From the NCBI RefSeq assembly GCF_007990205.1, contig NZ_BJWE01000007.1, positions 1-64,000 on the forward strand: a stretch of 64,000 nucleotides of DNA, written 5' to 3'. Made by a program: the position numbers and the translations under genes. The stretch comes from Pediococcus parvulus. GTDB lineage: Bacteria; Bacillota; Bacilli; Lactobacillales; Lactobacillaceae. Below the pieces are notes generated by a model that did not search any database, had not been told where the DNA came from, and saw only the letters and a list, made by a program, of their open reading frames with translations. Positions 57,244 to 64,000 of this stretch are shown here, in pieces (the first letter of the stretch is position 1; every line of letters begins with the position of its first letter).

Positions 57244-57309
57244 ATGAATTTCATTAGGTAAAACATGATCAATATCCTCACTTTTACCTAACTTACGATT
57301 TTTTGTAAA

Positions 57310-58998
57310 TTACATTTCTGATGGTGCTTGGACACCCAAAAGGCTCAAAGCAATTTCTAGCACAACACTGACACTTTGAACAAGTGCAAGGCGCGCATTT
57401 AAATCGTCGTCTTCAACTAACACTTTTGAATTGGCATAGTATTGGTTGAAAGATTTAGCTAAATGTAGCGCATATTTAGCAATAACTGAAGGTTCATATT
57501 CCTTTACTGCCCGTAAAATAGTCTCTGGAAATGCTTGCAAGAACTTCAATGTTTCCCAAGCATTAGGATCTGCTAAGTTCAAGTCGGTAATTTTCACTTT
57601 ATGATCCGACTTTCTTAAAATACTTTCCGCACGTGCTCTTGTGTATTGCACATAAGGACCAGTTTCGCCTTCAAAACGAACAACTTCGCTCAAATCAAAA
57701 TCAAACGAGTTCATACGCTCATTTTTCAAATCATGGAAGATGACAGCTCCTACCCCAACTTCATGCGCGACCTTATCAGCATCCTTCAAATCAGGGTTCT
57801 TAGATTGAATTTGTTGTTTAGCTAAATCGATGGCATCATCTAAAACTTTATCTAGTAAGACAACTCGACCAGAACGAGTTGACAGCTTCTTACCATTCAA
57901 CGTGATTAAACCAAACGGAATGTGGTGGATATTATCTGACCAATCAAAGCCCATTTCTTTTAAAACAGCTTTCAACTGTTTAAAGTGATTAATCTGCTCT
58001 GCACCAACGACATATAAAGATTGTACAAAGTCATAAGTCCGTTTTCGATAAATAGCAGCTGCCAAATCACGGGTAATATACAGAGTTGCGCCATCTGTCT
58101 TCTTAATTAGCGCCGGATTCAAATTATATTTATCAAGGTCAACAATTTCTGCTCCTTGACTTTCTTTTAAGAGGTTCTTATCCTCTAAGAGTTGAACAAC
58201 TTCATCCATTTTATCATTATAAAAAGCTTCACCCTTATAGGAATCAAACGTAATTCCTAACTTATCGTAGATCCGTTTAAATGATTTCAATGAAACAGAA
58301 CGGAACCATTGCCAAAGTTCAGTGGCTTCTTTGTCGCCATCCTCAAGCTTTTTAAACCATTTGCGCGCTTCATCATCTAGTTCAGGGTGTTCCTGGTCTT
58401 CTTTATGAAAACGCACGTAATATTCAAGTAATTTATTGATTGGATCAGCTTTAACTTCTTCTTCACTTCCCCAGAGTTTGTAGGCTTCAATAAGCTTACC
58501 AAATTGGGTCCCCCAATCGCCTAAATGATTAATTTTAACGGGTTGGTAACCCGTTTTGGATAGCAAATTGGCCAAAGAATTACCAATTACAGTTGATCGC
58601 AAATGACCCATTGAAATTGGTTTAGCAATGTTAGGCGAAGACATATCGATTGGCACTTTACCGTTATTACCGATTGTGGCATCCCCATAGTGGCTATTTT
58701 GCGTTAAAACGGTTTGTAAAACTTCATTACTGAACGTACCTTTATCTAAGAAGAAGTTCACATAAGGTCCTTGTGCTTCAACTTTTTCATAACCAGATTT
58801 ATTGATTTGTTCCACTAAATCCTTTGCGATCATTTGTGGGGCCTTGTGCAAAGTCTTAGCCAACACAAACGTTGGAAAAGCATAATCTCCAAGATTTGTC
58901 GCCTTTGGTACTTCAATCTTTTCGTAAACTACCTGCTCATCTAACTGATTATCTAAGGCATCTACAATACTTTGTGCCACTTGTTTCTTGTAATTCAT
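57310..58998 (-). CDS. argS: Arginyl-tRNA synthetase
   Basis: A class I synthetase, 562 residues. An N-terminal Add-1 domain (about 1-90) leads to the HIGH-like MGHLRST motif; the KMSKS loop is represented by KLSTRSG. The C-terminal anticodon-binding helical domain begins near residue 445. GGAGG precedes the ATG. Control is by the upstream Arg T-box. Confidence 0.97.
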   Translation of the reverse strand: MNYKKQVAQSIVDALDNQLDEQVVYEKIEVPKATNLGDYAFPTFVLAKTLHKAPQMIAKDLVEQINKSGYEKVEAQGPYVNFFLDKGTFSNEVLQTVLTQNSHYGDATIGNNGKVPIDMSSPNIAKPISMGHLRSTVIGNSLANLLSKTGYQPVKINHLGDWGTQFGKLIEAYKLWGSEEEVKADPINKLLEYYVRFHKEDQEHPELDDEARKWFKKLEDGDKEATELWQWFRSVSLKSFKRIYDKLGITFDSYKGEAFYNDKMDEVVQLLEDKNLLKESQGAEIVDLDKYNLNPALIKKTDGATLYITRDLAAAIYRKRTYDFVQSLYVVGAEQINHFKQLKAVLKEMGFDWSDNIHHIPFGLITLNGKKLSTRSGRVVLLDKVLDDAIDLAKQQIQSKNPDLKDADKVAHEVGVGAVIFHDLKNERMNSFDFDLSEVVRFEGETGPYVQYTRARAESILRKSDHKVKITDLNLADPNAWETLKFLQAFPETILRAVKEYEPSVIAKYALHLAKSFNQYYANSKVLVEDDDLNARLALVQSVSVVLEIALSLLGVQAPSEM

Positions 58999-59028
58999 CT
59001 TTAGTTCCTCCATTTATAAATTCAAATT

Positions 59029-59212
59029 AAAAAAGTCTCTTACAAATAAACTTTGTAAGAGACGAGAAAACCCGCGGTACCACTCTAATTGATTTTAAAA
59101 TCCACTCAATTTCTTAAATTATAAACATAAAAGCACGTTCACTAACTTTTTCTATTCGGCTTCCACCATTCCGAACTCGCTAAAAGAAAATGAATTAGGT
59201 ACTACTCTCTTA
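59029..59212 (-). promoter_or_regulatory. T-box riboswitch controlling argS
   Basis: T-box sequence AGAGTGGTACCGCGGG at 59071-59086. The terminator GTCTCTTACAAA with TTTGTAAGAGAC (59035-59063) runs into six T. An Arg codon CGT at 59135-59137 in GTGAA-CGT-GC is the probable specifier. The leader begins only a few bases after the tRNA-Gly 3' end. Confidence 0.92.
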
Positions 59213-59218
59213 CGGAAA

Positions 59219-59289
59219 AGCGGGCAACGGGAATCGGACCCGCGACGCAAGCTTGGGAAGCTTGAATTTTACCACTAAACTATGCCCGC
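59219..59289 (-). tRNA. tRNA-Gly (anticodon CCC)
   Basis: A complete 71-base cloverleaf. The acceptor GCGGGCA pairs with TGCCCGC, the anticodon stem is CAAGC/GCTTG with loop TTCCCAA, so the anticodon reads CCC (codon GGG), and the T-arm contains GGTCCGATTCC. Discriminator base U is usual for Gly; CCA is not encoded. It reads in the same direction as argS. Confidence 0.93.
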
Positions 59290-59302
59290 AAACACAAAAG
59301 TA

Positions 59303-59331
59303 AGTATAGCATATTGACCAATTTTTGTCAT
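59303..59331 (-). promoter_or_regulatory. Promoter upstream of tRNA-Gly and probably of the argS leader
   Basis: -35 ATGACA (59326-59331), 17-bp spacer, -10 TATACT (59303-59308), 14 bases before the tRNA. No room for a separate promoter remains between the tRNA and the T-box. Confidence 0.68.
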
Positions 59332-59377
59332 GAATGTTTTCATCTAACTAGTCACTTACTAACCTACTCTATCATAA

Positions 59378-60088
59378 TTATTTTGCTCTTAACTTTGTTG
59401 CTAATTCAATTGACTTATCAACCAAGATTGATTGAGAATCAGCAACTGGAAATTTCAGTTCAGGAGCCAGTTCTTGCGCGTAAGATAATTCCGTACAACC
59501 TAGAATAACAACCTCAGCACCTTGCTCTTGAACCATTCGTTTCACAATTTCATGGAAAAGCTCACCATCAACCTGATTTTGGTTTTTAATATCATCAAAA
59601 ATTAATTCAGTCGTTAGCTTTTGAATTTGATCAGTTGGTTTCACAACTTCTAAATTCTGTTGAATTAGTTCCCGATCATAAATGCCATCAGTCGTGGTTC
59701 CTTTTGTTCCAATAACCCCAATTCGCTTAGCATCTGGATAATTCTTTTTGATGTAACTTACAGTTTCTCGTGGCATATGCACAATTGGTACAGGTGTTGC
59801 CGCTTGTAAATCATCATAAAAGTAATGAGCAGTATTGCAGGCAATCACAAAAAAACTAGGTTTTAATTGACTTTGTTCCTTAATATCCGCCAACAGATCA
59901 GGTAATGGACTTGGTTGAGAATGGTCCATCAGATATGTGGAACGATCTGGAACTGTGGCATGGTTTACTAAAATATAATTAAAGTAATCTTGGTCTTGAT
60001 GAGCGGGTGTTCGTTTGTTTAACAACCGCAAATAACTTTCCGTTGCCGGTGTCCCCATACCACCAATAATTGTAAAGAAATCTTTCAT
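59378..60088 (-). CDS. racD: Aspartate/glutamate racemase family protein (probable D-Asp supplier)
   Basis: A cofactor-independent racemase, 236 residues. The two catalytic cysteines are in IACNTAHYF (N-terminal half) and ILGCTELSYAQEL (C-terminal half). The N-terminal motif GGMGTPATESYLRLLN is typical of aspartate racemases. Directly after the ATP-grasp ligase gene, it likely provides D-aspartate for the peptidoglycan cross-bridge. Glutamate racemase activity cannot be excluded from sequence. Confidence 0.88.
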   Translation of the reverse strand: MKDFFTIIGGMGTPATESYLRLLNKRTPAHQDQDYFNYILVNHATVPDRSTYLMDHSQPSPLPDLLADIKEQSQLKPSFFVIACNTAHYFYDDLQAATPVPIVHMPRETVSYIKKNYPDAKRIGVIGTKGTTTDGIYDRELIQQNLEVVKPTDQIQKLTTELIFDDIKNQNQVDGELFHEIVKRMVQEQGAEVVILGCTELSYAQELAPELKFPVADSQSILVDKSIELATKLRAK

Positions 60089-60093
60089 TTAAC

Positions 60094-61350
60094 TCATCCC
60101 TTGTTTTCTTCAAAATAACGATCAAAATTTTTAGCATAGTTGTGATTCATCCAAGTCAATAACGCAAATCGCTTAGGATTCATATCTTTTTTATCAAAAG
60201 CTGTCATCCCATATCGTTTTTGCTTGATAAGTTGTAAGGCGGTTAATTTATCTCGGTTATCACGGGCATATTTTTTGAACACCCGAATTGGCACGCCTAA
60301 CCATAACTGATGGGTATCCTCAGATCGGTTAGCATAGACAGTCGGCTTATTCTTCAAATCTTCGCTCACATAATCTTGCACAACCCACTGAGCAAGATTA
60401 TAACCATTCAACGTCACAAAGAAACTGCTTCGTCCTTGGCGTAAGTTAATTTCAAATAGTTTATAGGTCTTATCACGAGAATCATACTTCAAATCAAAAT
60501 TAGCATAACCGGTAAAATTGATCTTTTCTAAGAAATCTTGGATCGTCTTATAAATCGTCGAATTGTATTCAGGTAAAATTGCCACATAATTGCCGATAGC
60601 AGATGGTGCAACATCTTCTAATAGAGGATGACCCAAACACATCATTTTAACGTGATGATACTGATCCACATAGGCATTCAAGACACGCATGTTACTGTCA
60701 TCACCAGGGACAAAATCCTGTAAAATCAAATCGGAAGTATAGCCATTGTCGTAAATCTTCCCAACAATTTCATCAAACTCCGCACGTGATTGAATACGAA
60801 AGGCCTTTTTTCGACCCTCAAAATGAATATCAAGCCATTCCACACTGTTGGCAGGTTTTAAAGCGACTGGATAACCAAATGGTTCTTCAATTTCTTCAGA
60901 ACTTTCATATTCATCTTTAGTAATGATTCTAGTCTTAGGATATGGTAAATCAAACTCATCACAAATTTTATAAAAACGTTCTTTGTTGTTTAATTGACGT
61001 AGCAAATCATAATCAACATATGGGCAAATGAAGGTTTTAGAAAGTTCTTCTTTGTGTTTTGAAATTAATTCGGCATATCCATCACCCATTCCAAGCAAAA
61101 TCACCTTTTCAGAACGATTTTCATAACGCTTGGCAATCTTCTTCATCGTTTCAAAGAAAACGGGATCCTCTGAAAAACCAGGAATCAACTCCAAATCCAC
61201 GATTTTTGTGAATCGGGTTGGAGCTAATTCTTTTTCTGCAAATGCTTTGACCTTTTTGCCAGTCATTTCATAAAATGAACGCGCCATTCCATATGCATTA
61301 AAATCACTACCTAATAGCACTGGTATATAATCATTTTTTGAGTTTTCCAT
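60094..61350 (-). CDS. aslA: ATP-grasp carboxylate-amine ligase (probable D-aspartate ligase)
   Basis: A 418-residue ATP-grasp ligase. The N-terminus YIPVLLGSDFNAYGMARSFYE resembles Enterococcus Aslfm, which adds D-Asp to the lysine of UDP-MurNAc-pentapeptide. Core motifs include PVALKPANSVEW and YKLFEINLRQGRSSFF (metal-binding E/N region). A MurE-type ligase gene precedes it with a one-base TAATG overlap, and a racemase gene follows. Aslfm assignment combines sequence resemblance and context; the biochemical substrate is not proved. Confidence 0.85.
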   Translation of the reverse strand: MENSKNDYIPVLLGSDFNAYGMARSFYEMTGKKVKAFAEKELAPTRFTKIVDLELIPGFSEDPVFFETMKKIAKRYENRSEKVILLGMGDGYAELISKHKEELSKTFICPYVDYDLLRQLNNKERFYKICDEFDLPYPKTRIITKDEYESSEEIEEPFGYPVALKPANSVEWLDIHFEGRKKAFRIQSRAEFDEIVGKIYDNGYTSDLILQDFVPGDDSNMRVLNAYVDQYHHVKMMCLGHPLLEDVAPSAIGNYVAILPEYNSTIYKTIQDFLEKINFTGYANFDLKYDSRDKTYKLFEINLRQGRSSFFVTLNGYNLAQWVVQDYVSEDLKNKPTVYANRSEDTHQLWLGVPIRVFKKYARDNRDKLTALQLIKQKRYGMTAFDKKDMNPKRFALLTWMNHNYAKNFDRYFEENKG

Positions 61351-62894
61351 TACGCCAATCCTTTCAAAACTTCTTTTGCAACTTTCATATCTGTTGGCCA
61401 AGGAGTATCAACTCCTCTGACTTTTTGATATGGGTCCTCTCCTTTAGCTGCTAAGACAACAACATCCTCTGGACGACTAATTGAAATTGCCCGTTTAATT
61501 GCAGAATAACGATCAATAACTTTTTCAACCTGCACTTTTGTATGATCAATGTAGCTGTCAATCACATCAATGATTGCACTTGGCTCTTCAAACCCTGGAT
61601 CGTCCGTCGTTAAAATTGCAACATCTGCATGAGCAGTGAGCGCCTCGCCAAAGCCCTTTCGCCGAGAAATTCCCTTGTCTCCTGGACTACCCACAACCAC
61701 AATCATACGTCCTTTTGGATACTGACTTTTTAAAAAGCTCAAAAGGGCATTCATGCTGGCATAATTATGGGCATAATCAACATAGATGACCCCATGATTT
61801 TTCGAAACCACGGATTCCATTCGGCCCGGGACTTTCATCTTTGTTAACAAGTTGTGCGTTTGATCATAAGTCGCACCAGCTAATCCGGCAGCAATCAAGG
61901 CACTTGTGGCGTTGCTTTGATTATAGTCACCAGGCATACTCAAATCATAACGACCATCAATCTTTAAAGCTTTTGCTCTTGGACTTACTGCTTTGACTTC
62001 AATCTCGGTCAATCGCAAATCATCACGATCATTATAAAAAACAACATCAATAGGAACTGCGCGATTAATTTTAGCATTTGCCTGCTTAAATAAATAAATT
62101 TTTTCTGGATCTGTCGTTGCACGAGCAGCCTGATAAATTTCTTCAAGATGAGCAGTTTGTGCATTAATCACACAAACATCCGAATTAACCATCAATTGCA
62201 TTTTACAATGCAAATAATTTTCAAATGTCGGATGTTCATTACGGCCAATATGGTCAGGCGTAATATTCAGGAATACTCCTACGTCATAATGTAGACCATA
62301 TACCCGATTTCGTAAATAAGCCTGTGAGGAAACTTCCATAACAAGCGAATGCATGCCATTATTGACAGCTTCTCGCATATCGTGAAATAAATTTAACGAT
62401 TCAGGCGTTGTTAAATCAGATTTAAATTCTTGTTCTGGTTTAGGTCCCGTTATACGATCAATGGTTGAAAATAAGGCAGCTTTATTTTCCGAAATGGTTT
62501 TTAAAATATGGTGCGTAAAATAAGCCGAAGTTGTTTTACCTTTTGTGCCTGTGAAAGCAATGATAAACAAATCATTTTGCGGATAATCATAAAAAGCTGC
62601 CCCTATTAACGCCATCGCTTTGGTCACGTCGGTTACAATAATGCCACACATCATTGGAACTTCTTCAAATTGCTGTTCTGCAATGTAAACCGTCGCGCCT
62701 TTATCCTGTGCGACTTTTAGATAATCTGGTTTAAAATTACCCTTACAAAAGAAAAGGTCATTGGCAACTGCATGACGAGAGTCATATTTAACCCCCGTTA
62801 TTTTTTGATGATCGCCTTTAACATTATTTACTATTTGTTTCAGTAAATGATGTTCTTTTAAAATCATGGTAATTTCGGCAATCTCGAGTGCCAT
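61350..62894 (-). CDS. murE: MurE-type UDP-MurNAc-tripeptide synthetase (probable L-lysine ligase)
   Basis: Adds the third amino acid of the stem peptide. The 514-residue protein has ATP motif TGTKGKTTSAYF (about residue 115), LTTPESLNL and VVGSPGDKGISRR. The specificity motif is DDPG where meso-DAP enzymes have DNPR, so a non-DAP (L-Lys) substrate is likely. It is coupled to the ATP-grasp gene. GGAG nine bases before the ATG sets the start; an upstream TTG/ATG is less likely. It may be a second copy beside a murE elsewhere. Confidence 0.9.
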   Translation of the reverse strand: MALEIAEITMILKEHHLLKQIVNNVKGDHQKITGVKYDSRHAVANDLFFCKGNFKPDYLKVAQDKGATVYIAEQQFEEVPMMCGIIVTDVTKAMALIGAAFYDYPQNDLFIIAFTGTKGKTTSAYFTHHILKTISENKAALFSTIDRITGPKPEQEFKSDLTTPESLNLFHDMREAVNNGMHSLVMEVSSQAYLRNRVYGLHYDVGVFLNITPDHIGRNEHPTFENYLHCKMQLMVNSDVCVINAQTAHLEEIYQAARATTDPEKIYLFKQANAKINRAVPIDVVFYNDRDDLRLTEIEVKAVSPRAKALKIDGRYDLSMPGDYNQSNATSALIAAGLAGATYDQTHNLLTKMKVPGRMESVVSKNHGVIYVDYAHNYASMNALLSFLKSQYPKGRMIVVVGSPGDKGISRRKGFGEALTAHADVAILTTDDPGFEEPSAIIDVIDSYIDHTKVQVEKVIDRYSAIKRAISISRPEDVVVLAAKGEDPYQKVRGVDTPWPTDMKVAKEVLKGLA

Positions 62895-62912
62895 ATTTTC
62901 CATCTCCAAATA

Positions 62913-64000
62913 TTAAACTTGTGTGCGACGAACTAACTTACTTGTTGTGGCTGTAGTATTTTCTGGGAAATAAACTTCATACCACAAAATAAAGGTGTAA
63001 ATTGTAAAAATCTTTTGCATACTTGATTTGCCATTAATATGTTCATGCAGAATATGCATTAAAGCCTCTGGTTTGAAAAAACGTTTGGCAACATCAGAGT
63101 TAAAGGCTGTTTCAATCCGTTTACGATACTTGTCTTCTTTAATCCAACTCGCAATTGGGGATGGGAAACCCATCTTCTCTTTCTTCGCTACTCGTTCTGG
63201 AAGTTCACTTTCAGCAGCCGTTCGCAAAGAAATCTTTGTCTCTTCTTTATGAATTCGAGTTTTAATTGGCATCGTTGCCGCAAACTTAGCCACTTCTTTA
63301 TCAACTAATGGTGTGCGAACTTCCAAGGAATTACACATACTCATCCGATCTGCCTTATGCAAGATATCAAATGGTAGCCAAGTATTGATATCAAAATATT
63401 GCATTTGAGTCATTTCATCTTTGCCCTTGACCTCATCAAAAATATGTTTGGTGTAAGCACCAGAATCCACATTTATACTAGGATCACGTAAGATTTCATC
63501 CCGTTCATGTTTGTCAAAAACATAATTAACTCGGTAATAACGTTCACTTAATGGCTCTGCACCTCGAACTAAGAAACGTTTGCCATGGAATCTTGGCAGA
63601 TTTTGAACCAGTTTAGCAAGACCTGTACGCACAAACTGAGGTACCCATTTTTGATAACGTTCAAATGGAAATGCTTCTAAATAAGTGTTATACCCACCAA
63701 AGAATTCGTCGGCACCCTCACCTGACAAGGCAACCTTCACATGTTCCCTTGTCCCTTTAGACAAGTAATAAAGCTGCATTGCTGAAGGATTGGACAATGG
63801 TTCATCCATGTAATACATAATGGTTGGCAAAATATCAAAATAGTCGTCACCATCCATCGTTAAAGGTGTGTTTTGTTGATGAATTTCTTTTGCAAATTCA
63901 GTCGAATAACTTAATTCACTGTACTTTGAATTATTAAACCCAAGTGAAAATGACTGAATTGGCTTTAATTTAGCTGCTTCAGCCAAGACATAGCTTGAAT
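62913..64000 (-). CDS. asnB: Asparagine synthase (glutamine-hydrolysing)-like amidotransferase, 5' end outside window
   Basis: The C-terminal synthetase domain of an AsnB/AsnH-type amidotransferase. It runs in frame to the window edge, where the last residues SSYVLAEAAK follow the missing SGGVD start of the ATP pyrophosphatase motif. SGEGADEFFGGY is intact, as is the C-terminal LEVRTPLVDKEV. The glutaminase N-terminus is off-window. Next to the racemase, ATP-grasp and MurE genes it may amidate D-Asp in the cross-bridge, as shown for AsnH in lactococci and lactobacilli, rather than make free asparagine. Confidence 0.88.
   Translation of the reverse strand, partial: SSYVLAEAAKLKPIQSFSLGFNNSKYSELSYSTEFAKEIHQQNTPLTMDGDDYFDILPTIMYYMDEPLSNPSAMQLYYLSKGTREHVKVALSGEGADEFFGGYNTYLEAFPFERYQKWVPQFVRTGLAKLVQNLPRFHGKRFLVRGAEPLSERYYRVNYVFDKHERDEILRDPSINVDSGAYTKHIFDEVKGKDEMTQMQYFDINTWLPFDILHKADRMSMCNSLEVRTPLVDKEVAKFAATMPIKTRIHKEETKISLRTAAESELPERVAKKEKMGFPSPIASWIKEDKYRKRIETAFNSDVAKRFFKPEALMHILHEHINGKSSMQKIFTIYTFILWYEVYFPENTTATTSKLVRRTQV

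Noticed and set aside
63984-63986. TTG as the start of the AsnB-like gene
   Set aside because: The frame continues to the window edge with SSYVL, the end of the SGGVDSS motif, so the gene is cut by the window and does not begin here.
1-64000. CRISPR arrays, insertion sequences, prophage or integrase signs
   Set aside because: No regularly spaced repeats, transposase or phage-like genes were seen; gene order is conserved housekeeping throughout.

Overview
The window is chromosomal DNA from a low-GC Gram-positive bacterium, most likely a member of the Lactobacillaceae. The gene orders are Bacillus/Lactobacillus-like: mltG-udk-greA, tmcAL-DUF177-rpmF, yqeG-yqeH-yhbY-nadD-yqeK-rsfS-yqeM, nrdR-dnaB-dnaI, ytpR-sftA-murC, and ecsAB/hit/yhaH/prsA/yhaMNO. 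The aminoacyl-tRNA synthetase genes carry T-box leaders. A cluster that looks like D-aspartate/D-asparagine cross-bridge synthesis points to a peptidoglycan of the L-Lys-D-Asp type. Species cannot be fixed from the sequence alone. I see no prophage, insertion sequence, integrase or CRISPR array. Most genes lie on the minus strand.

Layout. 1-7.6 kb: a class B PBP diverges from a YfhO-type membrane protein, followed by greA, udk and mltG. 7.7-11.5 kb: pheS-pheT behind a Phe T-box. 11.5-13.3 kb: an HxlR regulator with an HD-domain protein, then a SpoU methyltransferase. 13.4-14.7 kb (plus): acyP and a YidC insertase. 14.7-18.5 kb: a two-component system and gnd. 18.6-25 kb: rpmF and the ribosome-assembly/NAD cluster up to yqeG. 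25.2-26.2 kb (plus): an orphan MDR oxidoreductase. 26.2-29.9 kb: infC-rpmI-rplT with an L20-type leader, and thrS with a Thr T-box. 29.9-36.9 kb: replication and repair genes (dnaI, dnaB, nrdR, coaE, mutM, polA). 37-42 kb: a BI-1 protein, murC, a soluble FtsK/SftA translocase and ytpR. 42-47 kb: trmB, ecsAB, hit, yhaH and prsA. 46.9-52.2 kb: yhaM, yhaN, yhaO and ylbF/yheA. 52.3-54.4 kb: a class A PBP. 54.6-59.4 kb: argR, an ArcR-like Crp/Fnr regulator, an ArcT-like aminotransferase, argS with an Arg T-box, and a tRNA-Gly. 59.4-64 kb: an Asp/Glu racemase, an ATP-grasp ligase, a MurE-type ligase and an AsnB/AsnH-type amidotransferase that runs off the window.

How the genes fit together. Most are housekeeping genes for translation, replication and envelope growth. 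The most coherent specialised module is the racemase, ATP-grasp ligase, MurE and AsnB-like run at the right edge. By family knowledge it would make D-Asp, ligate it to the stem-peptide lysine and amidate it. The arginine-related block has two candidate regulators next to argS but no arcA, arcB, arcC or arcD in view.

Regulatory signals visible by eye include three T-boxes, a probable non-AUG start for infC behind an attenuator-like leader, a tRNA-Gly that appears to be co-transcribed with the argS T-box, a compact three-stem element downstream of greA, and several palindromes at promoters. I found no clearly novel multi-gene system. The most worthwhile leads are the greA-downstream RNA element, the tRNA-Gly/T-box fusion and the ArgR/ArcR-like/ArcT-like block.
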